DNA of 64,000 nt, from positions 1 through 64,000 of the forward strand of contig NZ_JAQZSM010000017.1 of NCBI RefSeq assembly GCF_028745735.1. The letters are read 5' to 3'. The position numbers were made by a program, and so were the translations under genes. A model generated the notes under the pieces. It was not told where the DNA came from. It was given only the letters and a program-made list of their open reading frames with translations, and searched no databases. Of this stretch, positions 35,370 through 44,873 are shown one piece after another. Position 1 is the stretch's first letter. Each line of letters opens with the position of its first letter. Origin of the DNA: Roseinatronobacter alkalisoli. GTDB taxonomy: Bacteria; Pseudomonadota; Alphaproteobacteria; Rhodobacterales; Rhodobacteraceae.

Positions 35370-35412
35370 GACGACTCCCTTAACCCGGTCAGATTATGCT
35401 GTGTTGCACGCC

Positions 35413-35442
35413 CCTATAGCAAGCCCTGCCGCGCTGCGCCAA
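35413..35442 (-). promoter_or_regulatory. Candidate fabG promoter
   Basis: On the minus strand TTGGCG (35442-35437) and TATAGG (35418-35413) are 18 bp apart, placing the start near 35406, about 37 nt before the fabG ATG. The region is shared with the divergent glycerate kinase gene. Confidence 0.5.
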
Positions 35443-35525
35443 CCGAAAGCGGGTTGCACCATTTGCGGTAGCAATGGCACAAAGGGCCATATGCACATAG
35501 CGCTATCAACCGAAGGAGTGGGCAA

Positions 35526-36758
35526 ATGCTGACCCGCGCGCAGATGACCGGGCTTTTCGACATCGGCGTTACGGCTGCCGATCCGCGCGCGGCGGTGCAG
35601 GATGCATTGCGCGACACGCCCTTACAACTGCCCGATGGCGGGCGGCTGTATGCGCTGGCCATCGGTAAGGCCGCCCGCGCAATGATGCAGGCGGCGCTGT
35701 CGTTGTTACCCACGCCGCAGGCCGCGCTGGTGATCACGAATTACGAAAACGCCGATTCGCTGGACGGCGCGCGCGTGATGGCGGCTGGCCACCCCGTGCC
35801 CGATGAAAACGGATTGCAGGCGGGGCTTGCGGTGCAGAAAATGCTGGCACGCACCCGCGCGGATGACCTTGTTCTGGTGCTGGTTTCCGGGGGGGGGTCG
35901 GCTTTGGTGCCCGCGCCCGTTCCGGGCCTGTCACTGTCCGACAAGGCGCAGGTCAATGACCTGCTGCTGGGCGCAGGGCTGGACATTGTGACCATGAACG
36001 CCGTGCGCCAGCATTTGTCGCGGATGAAGGGCGGCGGCTTGCTGCGCATGGCCGCCCCGGCACAGGTGCGGGCGCTGATCCTGTCTGATGTGATCGGCGA
36101 TGATCTGCGCGCCATTGCATCCGGTCCGACAGTGGCACCTATTGCCACACGTGATGAGGTCCGCGCCCTACTGGCCGGTTCGGGGCTATGGAACCGCTTG
36201 CCGCAGGCTGCGCACGATGCACTGACCCGGACAGAGGACACATCCCCCCTGCCCGAAGCTGATAACCGGCTGATCGGGTCGAACCGCATGTCGCTGGACG
36301 CAATGGCGCGGGCCTGTGAAAATGCCAGTATCGTTTCCGATGCACTGACCGGCGATGTCGGGGACGCAGCGGCGAAAATCGTACAGACAGTGCGGGATGG
36401 CGGCGGGCCGCGTGTTGCGCTGTTTGGCGGGGAAACCACTGTCAGGCTGCGCGGCACCGGGCGTGGCGGGCGCAATCAGGAACTGGCGCTGCGCGTTGCT
36501 GCCGAACTGGACGGCGTGGCGGGCTGGCGGTTTTTGTCGGGCGGCACCGACGGGCGCGATGGCCCGACAGATGCGGCGGGCGCTATGGTGGATGGTGACA
36601 CGCTGGCGCGCATCCGGGCCGCAGGCGGCGATCCGGCAGCGCTGCTGGCCAATAACGACAGCTATCACGCGCTGTCACTGGCGGATGACCTGCTGATGAC
36701 CGGGGCGACGGGGACGAATGTGGCCGATCTGCAAATCCTGTGCATCGACGCGCCCTAG
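35526..36758 (+). CDS. Glycerate 2-kinase (MOFRL family; also annotated as hydroxypyruvate reductase TtuD)
   Basis: This 410-residue protein has the DUF4147 N-terminal domain (ALAIGKAARAMMQAA at about 40-54; VLVSGGGSALVPAP at about 118) and a C-terminal MOFRL domain (GETTVRLRGTGRGGRNQELAL at about 302; FLSGGTDGRDGPTDAAGA). Proteins of this family that were assayed are glycerate 2-kinases, while older annotations call them hydroxypyruvate reductases. The start ATG at 35526 follows GAAGGAG. It is divergent from fabG and likely works in glyoxylate/serine-type carbon metabolism. Confidence 0.9.
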   Translation: MLTRAQMTGLFDIGVTAADPRAAVQDALRDTPLQLPDGGRLYALAIGKAARAMMQAALSLLPTPQAALVITNYENADSLDGARVMAAGHPVPDENGLQAGLAVQKMLARTRADDLVLVLVSGGGSALVPAPVPGLSLSDKAQVNDLLLGAGLDIVTMNAVRQHLSRMKGGGLLRMAAPAQVRALILSDVIGDDLRAIASGPTVAPIATRDEVRALLAGSGLWNRLPQAAHDALTRTEDTSPLPEADNRLIGSNRMSLDAMARACENASIVSDALTGDVGDAAAKIVQTVRDGGGPRVALFGGETTVRLRGTGRGGRNQELALRVAAELDGVAGWRFLSGGTDGRDGPTDAAGAMVDGDTLARIRAAGGDPAALLANNDSYHALSLADDLLMTGATGTNVADLQILCIDAP

Positions 36759-36829
36759 CGCCCTTGGGGTGAACATGTCGGGGGAAATGGCAAGCTGTCT
36801 GAAAGCGGTTGAGCAGCATCGAAATGCGC

Positions 36830-37026
36830 GGAACAAAGGCCGCGAGGCTGGCCCACACCATAGGTCTGGCCGTCCCGCGGCCTGCCGATTTTTCTGATGC
36901 CACACCAAGCGTATGAACTCAGGAGTATTCCGCCTGCATAAAGTGAACCCCTGTAACGTGGGACCGGCCGCTGGCGCGCTTTCTCTCCCACAACACCCGC
37001 TTCATGCCGGAACTCCCGCGAACAAG
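36830..37026 (+). repeat. Dispersed palindromic intergenic repeat, copy B
   Basis: About 197 bp between the glycerate kinase gene and guaA, in the same orientation as copy A. Shared blocks in order: GGAACAAAGGCCGC, GGCCGTCCCGCGGCCTGCCG, CCGCCTGCATAAAGTGAA, AACGTGGGACCGG and CCCGCGAAC near the end. Copy B is the most diverged in the left palindrome arm (ACCATAGGTCTGGCC) and has lost bases beside GGACCGG. The 338-bp gap 36759-37096 contains this copy and presumably the guaA promoter, which I could not place. Confidence 0.75.
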
Positions 37027-37096
37027 CCGCTTCAATCTGATCTGAGCGCGTTTTAGGCCCTTGCAGGGCGCGCGGGCTTGACTTAATCGGGGCGGC

Positions 37097-38659
37097 ATGA
37101 CCCAGCATCAACGCCTTCTGATCATCGATTTCGGTTCTCAGGTCACGCAGCTTATCGCGCGCAGGCTTCGGGAACTGAATGTCTATTGCGAAATCCACCC
37201 CTATCAACATGTGGATGACGCTTTTCTGGCCACCTTCGCACCCAAAGCGATCATCTTCTCGGGTGGTCCCGATTCGGTGACACGCGATGGCTCGCCCCGC
37301 CCGCCGAAATCGGTGTTTGACCTTGGCGTGCCCATCCTTGGCATTTGCTATGGCCAGCAGGTGATGATGCAGGAACTGGGCGGGCTGGTGGAAACCGGCC
37401 ATGGCACTGCCGAATTCGGCCGCGCCTTTGTTACCCCGACCGATGACCGCCTGCCCCTGCTGGATGGCTGGTTTACCAGCGCCGACGGGCGCGAACAGGT
37501 CTGGATGAGTCACGGCGATCATGTCAGCCGCATTGCCCCCGGATTTCAGGTTTTCGGCACGTCATCCGGCGCGCCCTTTGCAATTACCGCCGATCCGTCG
37601 CGCAATTTCTTCGCGGTGCAGTTCCACCCCGAAGTACACCACACCCCGAATGGCGCGAAACTTTACGAAAATTTTGTCCGGCTGGCCGGGTTCACCGGTG
37701 ACTGGACCATGGCCTCCTACAAGGATGAAGCGATTGCGCGCATTCGCGAACAGGTGGGCGACAAGCAGGTCATCTGCGGTTTGTCAGGGGGCGTTGACAG
37801 TTCGGTTGCTGCCGTCCTGATCCATGAAGCGATCGGTGATCAGCTGACCTGCGTGTTCGTGGATCACGGCCTTCTGCGCCTGAACGAGGCCGAAGAAGTC
37901 GTGACCATGTTCCGCGACAATTACAATATTCCGCTGATTCACGCGGATGAGGCCGATCTGTTCCTGGGGGAGTTGGACGGCGTTTCCGATCCGGAAACAA
38001 AGCGCAAGATAATCGGGCGATTGTTCATTGATGTGTTCCAGAAATACGCCAGCCAGATTGATGGCGCGGAATTTCTGGCGCAGGGCACGCTGTATCCGGA
38101 TGTCATCGAATCGGTCAGCTTTTCGGGTGGACCATCGGTGACCATCAAAAGCCACCACAATGTCGGTGGACTGCCTGAAAAGATGGGCCTGAAACTGGTG
38201 GAACCGCTGCGCGAATTGTTCAAGGACGAAGTGCGCGCGCTGGGGCGCGAGCTTGGCCTGCCCGACAAATTCATCGGGCGCCACCCCTTCCCCGGTCCGG
38301 GCCTTGCCATCCGCTGTCCCGGTGAAATCACGCGCGAGAAGCTGGAAATCCTGCGCCGCGCCGATGCGGTCTATATTGACCAGATCCGCCGCCATGGCCT
38401 GTATGATGACATCTGGCAGGCATTCGCCGCCATCCTGCCCATGCGCACCGTGGGTGTCATGGGCGACGGGCGCACCTATGATTACGCGCTGGCCTTGCGC
38501 GCAGTGACATCTGTTGATGGGATGACTGCGGATTACTACCCTTTCACCCATGATTTTCTGGGCGAAACCTCCACGCGAATCATCAATGAAGTACGCGGCA
38601 TCAACCGTGTCTTCTATGATTGCACATCCAAACCCCCCGGCACGATTGAACTGGAATAA
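37097..38659 (+). CDS. guaA: GMP synthase (glutamine-hydrolysing)
   Basis: This 520-residue enzyme converts XMP to GMP. The N-terminal class I amidotransferase has the nucleophile in [10 protein letters not shown] (about residue 88) and the His/Glu pair in FHPEVHHT (about 176-180). The synthetase part has the PP-loop [13 protein letters not shown] (about 228) and the C-terminal dimerisation domain ending in the family-typical PPGTIELE. Full length, with the start at 37097. The stop overlaps the next gene by one base. Confidence 0.98.
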   Translation: MTQHQRLLIIDFGSQVTQLIARRLRELNVYCEIHPYQHVDDAFLATFAPKAIIFSGGPDSVTRDGSPRPPKSVFDLGVPILGICYGQQVMMQELGGLVETGHGTAEFGRAFVTPTDDRLPLLDGWFTSADGREQVWMSHGDHVSRIAPGFQVFGTSSGAPFAITADPSRNFFAVQFHPEVHHTPNGAKLYENFVRLAGFTGDWTMASYKDEAIARIREQVGDKQVICGLSGGVDSSVAAVLIHEAIGDQLTCVFVDHGLLRLNEAEEVVTMFRDNYNIPLIHADEADLFLGELDGVSDPETKRKIIGRLFIDVFQKYASQIDGAEFLAQGTLYPDVIESVSFSGGPSVTIKSHHNVGGLPEKMGLKLVEPLRELFKDEVRALGRELGLPDKFIGRHPFPGPGLAIRCPGEITREKLEILRRADAVYIDQIRRHGLYDDIWQAFAAILPMRTVGVMGDGRTYDYALALRAVTSVDGMTADYYPFTHDFLGETSTRIINEVRGINRVFYDCTSKPPGTIELE

Positions 38660-38934
38660 TGCCTGTCGCGCTTCAGGGGGCGCTGCGTTGCGCAGATGCC
38701 GCGCAGGCGGACATCGTGCAGCGCCACCTGCCCGAACATATCCGCCTGTCACGGGCCGAAGCGGGCTGCCTTCAGTTTGACGTGACCCCGACAGACGACC
38801 CGCTGGTGTGGGCGGTGTCGGAACGGTTTGCCACACGGATCGCGTTTGACGCCCATCAGCGCCGGGTGAAAGCCAGTGTCTGGGGACAGGCCACTGCCGC
38901 TATCGCGCGCAGCTATACAGTGACCGATATTTGA
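38659..38934 (+). CDS. Small antibiotic-biosynthesis-monooxygenase-like (ABM/YgiN-type) protein
   Basis: This 91-residue protein has a dimeric alpha/beta-barrel monooxygenase-like pattern: VALQGALRC at the start, RLSRAEAGCLQFDVTPTDDP in the middle and VSERFATRIAFDAHQRRVKAS at the end. Such proteins include quinol monooxygenases and heme-degrading enzymes, but many have unknown substrates. The ATG overlaps the guaA TAA (TAATG), so it is translated from the guaA message. A role in purine metabolism is not implied by its sequence. Confidence 0.8.
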   Translation: MPVALQGALRCADAAQADIVQRHLPEHIRLSRAEAGCLQFDVTPTDDPLVWAVSERFATRIAFDAHQRRVKASVWGQATAAIARSYTVTDI

Positions 38935-39097
38935 CCGCCCGCCGCTGCCCCTAGGTAACCCTGCGTGCGAAATGTCAAAACGTCTTTTCTGAAGCAAACC
39001 ACCATGCTACGCATAATGCAAGGCGGTCAAAGCCGCCGGTTCCGTGCCGGACCGGCACAGGACAAAAATGATAACAAAACCCTATGGGAGATACCTT

Positions 39098-40279
39098 ATG
39101 AAAAAGTTGCTTCTTGCAAGCACCGCGCTGGCCCTCTCCGCTGGTGTCGCATTCGCGGATGAGGTCAAGATGGGCGTGTTGCTTGGCTACACCGGCCCTA
39201 TTGAATCCATCACGCCGTTCATGGCCGACAGCGCCGAACTGGCGTTCAAGGAAATCAGCGACAGCGGGCTGTTTCTGGGCGGGTCAACCATTACGCCCGT
39301 ACGCGCGGATTCGACATGCGTTGATTCTTCTGCCGCGCAGGCTGCTGCCGAGCGCCTGATTTCATCGGACGGGATCGTGGCGATCATGGGCGCGGATTGT
39401 TCGGGCGTCACCATGGCGGTTTTGCAAAACGTCGCCATGTCTGCCGGTGTCCCGATGATTTCGCCTTCGGCAACCTCGCCCGCCTTCACCACGACAGAAT
39501 CAAACGGCCTGTTCTTCCGCACCTCGCCTTCCGATGCGCGTCAGGGTGAAATTCTGGCAGGTATCGTACTGGAACGCGGCTTTGATCAAGTGGCGCTGAC
39601 CTATACCAATAACGATTACGGCGCAGGCTTTGCCAACGCATTCGAGGAATCCTTCCTTGCGTCAGGCGGCACCATCACGTCGAAAGTGGCCCATGAAGAA
39701 GCCAAGGGCGACTATTCCGCAGAAGTCGGGCAACTGGCCTCTGCCGGGGGTGATGCACTGGTCATTCTGGGCTATGTTGATGGCGGCGGGTCCATGCTGC
39801 GCACAGCCTATGAACTGGGCGCGTTCGAGAGTTTCTTCATGGGTGACGGCATGTATGGCGATGAACTGATCGCCGCTGTCGGTGAAGCGCTGGAAGGCAC
39901 CATCGGCACCATTCCATGGGCATCCGGTGAAGGGACCGACGCATTCCAGGAACTCGCTGAAGCTGCTGGCGTGAACGCATCATCCAGCTACACCCGCGAA
40001 AGCTATGACGCGGCGGCGCTGCTGGCGCTGGCGGCACAGGCGGCAGGCGAAGCCACGCCTGAAGGCATCGCAGCCAACATCCTGAATGTCGCCAATGAAC
40101 CGGGCGAGCCGATCCTGCCGGGCGAACTGGCCAAGGGTCTGCAGATTCTGGCTGATGGCGGCGAGATCAACTATGTCGGCGCGACAAATGTTGAACTGGT
40201 TGGCCCCGGCGAAGCGGCTGGCAGCTACCGTGAATATGTCGTCGAAGGCGGCGAATATGTAACGGTTCAGTTCCACTGA
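39098..40279 (+). CDS. HAAT-family ABC transporter substrate-binding protein, second cluster
   Basis: This 393-residue periplasmic protein has a Sec signal peptide (MKKLLLASTALALSAGVAFA, cleaved after residue 20). The Peripla_BP_6 fold follows, with KMGVLLGYTGPIES near the start and LTYTNNDYGAGFANAFEES in the middle. The ATG at 39098 follows GGGAGA. It is distant in sequence from the Tat-dependent binding protein at 17226, so the two transporters probably handle different ligands. A terminator-like hairpin lies between it and the ATPase gene. Confidence 0.94.
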   Translation: MKKLLLASTALALSAGVAFADEVKMGVLLGYTGPIESITPFMADSAELAFKEISDSGLFLGGSTITPVRADSTCVDSSAAQAAAERLISSDGIVAIMGADCSGVTMAVLQNVAMSAGVPMISPSATSPAFTTTESNGLFFRTSPSDARQGEILAGIVLERGFDQVALTYTNNDYGAGFANAFEESFLASGGTITSKVAHEEAKGDYSAEVGQLASAGGDALVILGYVDGGGSMLRTAYELGAFESFFMGDGMYGDELIAAVGEALEGTIGTIPWASGEGTDAFQELAEAAGVNASSSYTRESYDAAALLALAAQAAGEATPEGIAANILNVANEPGEPILPGELAKGLQILADGGEINYVGATNVELVGPGEAAGSYREYVVEGGEYVTVQFH

Positions 40280-40307
40280 TCACAAAAAGGGTCCATCCGG
40301 ATCCAGC

Positions 40308-40335
40308 GGCCCGAGGAGACCCCTCGGGCCGTTTT
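40308..40335 (+). terminator. Terminator/attenuator between binding-protein and ATPase genes of the second HAAT cluster
   Basis: GGCCCGAGG and CCTCGGGCC form a perfect 9-bp stem with a 5-nt loop, followed by GTTTT. It lies 29 bp after the binding-protein stop and 47 bp before the next ATG. Partial termination here would raise the ratio of binding protein to membrane complex. Confidence 0.75.
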
Positions 40336-40381
40336 CCGATACCACCGGAAAACAGGTGCGGCGGACAGGGAGAACACATAT

Positions 40382-41179
40382 ATGGCCATGATCCGGGTCG
40401 AAAACCTGCACAAGCATTTTGGCGGGTTCCATGCTGTTGACGGCGCTTCTCTGGAAATTGAAAAAGGGTCCATCACCGGATTGATCGGTCCCAATGGCGC
40501 GGGCAAGACCACGCTTTTCAACGTGATTGCCGGCGTGCTGCCCCCCACATCCGGCCGTGTGCTGATGGAGGGCGAGGATATTACCGCCCTGCCCCCGCAT
40601 GAGTTGTTTGCCAAGGGCTTGCTGCGCACCTTCCAGATTGCGCATGAATTCCATTCCATGACTGTGCGCGAAAACCTGATGATGGTGCCGCCCGATCAGT
40701 CCGGTGAAAACCTGTGGTCGGCATGGTTTCACAACGCCCGCGTGCGCGAAGAAGAACGCCGCATCCGTGCCCGCGCGGATGAGGTGCTGGAATTTCTGAC
40801 CATCGACCATATCGCAGATGAAAAGGCAGGGCAGATTTCCGGTGGCCAGAAAAAGCTGCTGGAACTGGGCCGCACCATGATGACCGATGCGCGCATCGTG
40901 TTTCTGGATGAGGTTGGCGCGGGCGTGAACCGCACCCTGCTGAACACCATCGCCGATGCGATTGTCCGGCTGAACAAGGAACAGGGCTATACTTTCGTTG
41001 TGATCGAACATGACATGGATTTTATCGGGCGCATTTGTGACCCGGTGATCTGCATGGCCGAAGGCAAGGTTCTGGCCGAAGGAACGCTGGATGAAATCAA
41101 ATCAAATGAGGCGGTAATAGAGGCCTATCTGGGCACCGGGCTGAAGAACAAGGTCAAGGCAGAAGAGGGCGCGCTGTGA
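40382..41179 (+). CDS. HAAT-family ABC transporter ATP-binding protein (LivG-like), second cluster
   Basis: This 265-residue ATPase has Walker A LIGPNGAGKTTLFNV (about 36-50), the LivG segment LRTFQIAHEFHSMTVREN, the signature ISGGQKKLLELGR, Walker B IVFLDEVGAGVN (Glu-Val instead of the usual Glu-Pro) and the switch VIEHDMDFIG. It is followed after 63 bp by the LivF-like gene. Confidence 0.94.
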   Translation: MAMIRVENLHKHFGGFHAVDGASLEIEKGSITGLIGPNGAGKTTLFNVIAGVLPPTSGRVLMEGEDITALPPHELFAKGLLRTFQIAHEFHSMTVRENLMMVPPDQSGENLWSAWFHNARVREEERRIRARADEVLEFLTIDHIADEKAGQISGGQKKLLELGRTMMTDARIVFLDEVGAGVNRTLLNTIADAIVRLNKEQGYTFVVIEHDMDFIGRICDPVICMAEGKVLAEGTLDEIKSNEAVIEAYLGTGLKNKVKAEEGAL

Positions 41180-41242
41180 TGTGTATCTGCGCCATTGGCA
41201 GGAGTATTTGGGGCAAGATGAACGATATAAAGGGTGCGGCCC

Positions 41243-41953
41243 ATGGCTGATGCGTTTCTGACAGGCGAGGCTATGACCGGCGGCTATGGCGGTGCGGATA
41301 TCCTGCATGATTGCACGATTGCTGTGGACAAGGGCCAGATTGCCGTGATCGTCGGCCCCAATGGCGCAGGCAAATCCACCGCGATGAAGGCCATCTTCGG
41401 CATGCTGAAACTGCGCATGGGCACTGTGCGCCTGAACGGCGAGGACATCACCGCCCTGACCCCGCAGGCCCGTGTTGCCAAGGGTATGGGCTTTGTGCCG
41501 CAGACCAGCAATATTTTTCCATCCATGAGCGTGGAGGAAAACCTGGAAATGGGCGCTTTCATCCGCCGTGATGATTTTCACGACACGATGGAACAGGTCT
41601 ATACGCTGTTTCCCATCCTGCGCGACAAGCGACGGCAGGCAGCAGGCGAATTGTCAGGCGGGCAGCGCCAGCAGGTCGCGGTCGGGCGCGCGCTGATGAC
41701 CAGACCTTCGGTGCTGATGCTGGATGAACCGACTGCCGGTGTCAGCCCGATTGTGATGGATGAACTTTTCGACCGCATCATTGAAATTGCCCGCACAGGC
41801 ATCTCCATTCTGATGGTGGAACAGAACGCGCGTCAGGCCCTTGAAATAGCCGATAAGGGCTATGTTCTGGTGCAGGGGGCGAACCGCTACACCGATACCG
41901 GTCGCGCCCTGCTGGCCGATCCGGATGTGCGCAAAAGCTTTTTGGGGGGCTGA
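41243..41953 (+). CDS. HAAT-family ABC transporter ATP-binding protein (LivF-like), second cluster
   Basis: This 236-residue ATPase has Walker A IVGPNGAGKSTAMKA, signature LSGGQRQQVAVGRA, Walker B VLMLDEPTAGVSP and switch MVEQNARQAL. I chose the ATG at 41243, with AAGGGTG upstream; an in-frame GTG at 41234 would add three residues. It is 5 bp before the LivH-like gene. Confidence 0.93.
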   Translation: MADAFLTGEAMTGGYGGADILHDCTIAVDKGQIAVIVGPNGAGKSTAMKAIFGMLKLRMGTVRLNGEDITALTPQARVAKGMGFVPQTSNIFPSMSVEENLEMGAFIRRDDFHDTMEQVYTLFPILRDKRRQAAGELSGGQRQQVAVGRALMTRPSVLMLDEPTAGVSPIVMDELFDRIIEIARTGISILMVEQNARQALEIADKGYVLVQGANRYTDTGRALLADPDVRKSFLGG

Positions 41954-41958
41954 TCAGG

Positions 41959-42969
41959 ATGGAACCGCTAAACGCGCTTGTCAGCGTCACGAATTTCATG
42001 CTGATCCCGGCCCTTGCCTATGGCAGTCAGCTGGCGCTTGGGGCGCTGGGGATCACACTGATCTATTCGATCCTGCGTTTCGCCCATTTTGCCCATGGTG
42101 ACACGATGGCACTGGGAACGGCGGCAGTTATCGGGGGCACGTTCTTTCTGCAGGCGCAGGGCGTCAGCATTCACCCGCTGCCAACCGCGCTTCTGGCACT
42201 GCCTTTCGGGATGGTGGTTCTGATCGGCTATCTGCTGATCACGGACAGGCTGGTCTATCGCTACTACCGCAAGGTCAAGGCCAAGCCGATGATCTTTGTG
42301 ATGGCATCCCTTGGGGTGATGTTTGTCACCAACGGGATTACCCGGCTGTTCATGGGCGTGGGGGAAACCCGTTTTGAAGATGGCGAGCGATTCATCTTCT
42401 CTGTCCGGGATTTCCGCGATGTCACCGGCCTTGCAGAAGGTATGGCTTTGCGCAGTTCGCAGGCGATAACCATCCTGACCGCACTGATTGTTATGGTGGT
42501 GCTGTTCTGGTTCCTGAACCGCACCCGATCGGGAAAATCCATGCGCGCCTATTCCGATAACGAGGATCTGGCGCTTCTGTCGGGCATCAACCCCGAACGT
42601 GTGGTGATCATAACTTGGGTGATTACCGGCATGTTGCTGGTCACGGCGGGCACGCTTTACGGGCTGGACAAGGGGTTCCGCCCCTTCAACTATTTCCAGT
42701 TGCTGCTGCCAATGTTTGCGGCGGCCATTCTGGGCGGGCTTGGTTCACCCGTCGGGGCGATTGTGGGGGCCTATATCGTGGCCTTTGCCGAGATGGGAAT
42801 CACCTATGCCTGGCGGCGGGTGTTCACCTATCTGATGCCCGAAGGGCTGGAACCCGAATCGATGATGCAGCTATTGCCGGTGGATTATAAATTTGCGGTC
42901 ACTTTCGCAATTCTGGTCATTGTGCTGCTGTTCCGTCCGACAGGTATTTTCAAGGGGAAAGTGCTATGA
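41959..42969 (+). CDS. HAAT-family ABC transporter permease (LivH-like), second cluster
   Basis: This 336-residue membrane protein starts with a LivH-type region SQLALGALGITLIYSILRFAHF, where FAHFAHGD replaces the usual FAHG. It has eight or so helices and the cytoplasmic loop RSGKSMRAYSDNEDLALLSGI. The final segment AILVIVLLFRPTGIFKGK is typical. It overlaps the LivM-like gene by 4 bp (ATGA). Confidence 0.94.
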   Translation: MEPLNALVSVTNFMLIPALAYGSQLALGALGITLIYSILRFAHFAHGDTMALGTAAVIGGTFFLQAQGVSIHPLPTALLALPFGMVVLIGYLLITDRLVYRYYRKVKAKPMIFVMASLGVMFVTNGITRLFMGVGETRFEDGERFIFSVRDFRDVTGLAEGMALRSSQAITILTALIVMVVLFWFLNRTRSGKSMRAYSDNEDLALLSGINPERVVIITWVITGMLLVTAGTLYGLDKGFRPFNYFQLLLPMFAAAILGGLGSPVGAIVGAYIVAFAEMGITYAWRRVFTYLMPEGLEPESMMQLLPVDYKFAVTFAILVIVLLFRPTGIFKGKVL

Positions 42970-44270
42970 ACCTGACCGCGCGCGATCTGGGTCTGTTTGC
43001 GCTGATGGGTGTCGTTCTGGCAATGGTCGGCATGTTCCAGAGCTGGCAACTGGCCATCACCATTCTGAACATGAGCCTGATTTCCGCCATCATGGCATTG
43101 GGCGTAAACATGCAATGGGGCTATGCGGGCCTGTTCAATGTGGGCATCATGGGCTTTACCGCCGTGGGTGGGCTGGCGGTGGTGCTGGTCGCGCAGCCGC
43201 CTGTGCCCGAAGCCTGGGCCGCAGGCGGGCTTGGCATTCTGCTGGGGCTGATGCTGGGTGTGGCCACGATTCTGGCAGCGGTTGCGGTCTACAAACGCAT
43301 GTCCCCCGGCAAGCTGCGCGCATTGGCGATATTTGCAGTTCTGGTCATCGGCTATCTGGTGACGGGATATGTATTCGGCCCGGCCAAGAACGCAGTGCAG
43401 GCCGTGAACCCCGCATCCGAAGGGTATCTTGGCGGTGCCGGGTTACCTGTCATCCTTGCATGGCCGGTGGGCGCTGTTTTCGCGGCCGGTGTGGCATGGC
43501 TGGTGGGCAAGGTCAGTCTGGGCCTGCGGTCCGACTATCTGGCCATTGCCACATTGGGCATTTCCGAAATTGTCATCGCGGTTCTGAAACATGAACGCTG
43601 GCTGGCACGCGGCGTCAATAACGTGACCGGCATTGACCGCCCTGTTGCGCGCCCTGTGGACCTGCAACCGCAGGCATGGGTCCAATCGCTGGCGGAGTCA
43701 TTGGGCTGGGGCGTGGGGCAGACGGCATCCGTGCTGTCCGGTCTGGGATATGCGGGCCTGTTCCTGATTGTGCTGGCATTGCTGATCTGGCTGGCGGAAC
43801 GGGCGCTGAATTCGCCATGGGGGCGGATGATGCGCGCCATCCGCGACAATGAAATCTCGGCCCGCGCGATGGGCAAGAATGTGACCAGACGCCACCTGAA
43901 CATTTTCGTTCTGGGATCGGCTGTCTGCGGGCTGGCGGGGGCGATGATGGTGTCGATGGATGGCCAGCTGACACCGGGCAGCTATGAACCGCTGCGCTTT
44001 ACCTTTCTGGTCTGGGTCATGGTCATTGTCGGCGGGTCCGGCAATAACTGGGGCGCAGTGCTGGGCGCTTTCGTGATCTGGTTCCTGTGGGTGCAGGTGG
44101 AACCCGCCGGGCGCTGGTTCATGGAACTTGTCACATCGGGCATGGCGGACGGGTCCGGCCTAAAACAGCACCTACTGGCATCGGCTGCCTATATGCGGTT
44201 GCTGACCATGGGTGTCGCGCTGCTTCTGATGCTGCGTTTCGCGCCGCGTGGCCTGATACCCGAAAGGTGA
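42966..44270 (+). CDS. HAAT-family ABC transporter permease (LivM-like), second cluster
   Basis: This 434-residue membrane protein has the LivM motif NMQWGYAGLFNVGIMGFTAVG (about 46-66) and the loop GRMMRAIRDNEISARAMGKNV. It is longer than most LivM proteins (about 320-420 aa): two extra hydrophobic stretches (about 85-105 and 115-135) and a loop of about 60 residues before the conserved second half account for this. The stop TGA shares a base with the ATG of the nucleotidyltransferase gene. Confidence 0.93.
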   Translation: MNLTARDLGLFALMGVVLAMVGMFQSWQLAITILNMSLISAIMALGVNMQWGYAGLFNVGIMGFTAVGGLAVVLVAQPPVPEAWAAGGLGILLGLMLGVATILAAVAVYKRMSPGKLRALAIFAVLVIGYLVTGYVFGPAKNAVQAVNPASEGYLGGAGLPVILAWPVGAVFAAGVAWLVGKVSLGLRSDYLAIATLGISEIVIAVLKHERWLARGVNNVTGIDRPVARPVDLQPQAWVQSLAESLGWGVGQTASVLSGLGYAGLFLIVLALLIWLAERALNSPWGRMMRAIRDNEISARAMGKNVTRRHLNIFVLGSAVCGLAGAMMVSMDGQLTPGSYEPLRFTFLVWVMVIVGGSGNNWGAVLGAFVIWFLWVQVEPAGRWFMELVTSGMADGSGLKQHLLASAAYMRLLTMGVALLLMLRFAPRGLIPER

Positions 44271-44863
44271 TGAACCGCGCCTGCGCCATAGTGCTGCCTG
44301 CGGCCGGGCTGGCGCGGCGCATGCGGGGCGGCGACAAGCTGCTGGAACCGGTGGGGGGCGTTGCCCTGCTGCGGCATGCCGCGCAACAGGCACTTCAGGC
44401 CAGCAGCTATGTTGCCGTTACCCTGCGGCCCGAAAAGACAAGGCGCCTGTCGGTTCTGCTGAACCTGCCGGTGCATGTCCTGACTGTGCCGGATGCGGAC
44501 GAAGGCATGGCCGCCAGCCTGCGCGCAGGCGCAAGATGGGCAGGCGATGCGCCGGTTTCAGCGCTGATGATCGCCCTGCCCGACATGCCCGACATTGCCG
44601 CCGGTGATTTCCGTGCCCTGATTGCGGCGCAGGCGGAAAACCCTGACCAATGCCTGCGCGCAGCCAGCATGGACCACCGGCCCGGCCATCCCGTGATTGT
44701 GCCACGAAGGCTGTTCCCGGATATGCTGGAACTGCGCGGCGATCAGGGCGCACGTGCGATCCTGCGCGCCAATCCCCCGCGCCTGTACCCGCTGGACGGC
44801 CAGCGCGCCCTGACCGATCTGGACACGCCGGAAGACTGGGCGGCGTGGCGCAAGGCCCATTAA
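44270..44863 (+). CDS. MobA/MocA-like nucleotidyltransferase (NTP_transf_3)
   Basis: This 197-residue protein has the nucleotidyltransferase start IVLPAAGLARRMRGGDKLL, the metal/substrate motif MIALPDMPDI and a late HPVIVPRRLF followed by GDQGAR. This layout matches molybdenum-cofactor cytidylyl- or guanylyltransferase-like proteins (MocA, PucB, MobA-like). It is translationally coupled to the LivM-like gene (TGATG). No molybdoenzyme of the xanthine-dehydrogenase type is in the window, so its partner is unknown. It ends 10 bp from the convergent gene. Confidence 0.85.
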   Translation: MNRACAIVLPAAGLARRMRGGDKLLEPVGGVALLRHAAQQALQASSYVAVTLRPEKTRRLSVLLNLPVHVLTVPDADEGMAASLRAGARWAGDAPVSALMIALPDMPDIAAGDFRALIAAQAENPDQCLRAASMDHRPGHPVIVPRRLFPDMLELRGDQGARAILRANPPRLYPLDGQRALTDLDTPEDWAAWRKAH

Positions 44864-44873
44864 ATTACCAGCG

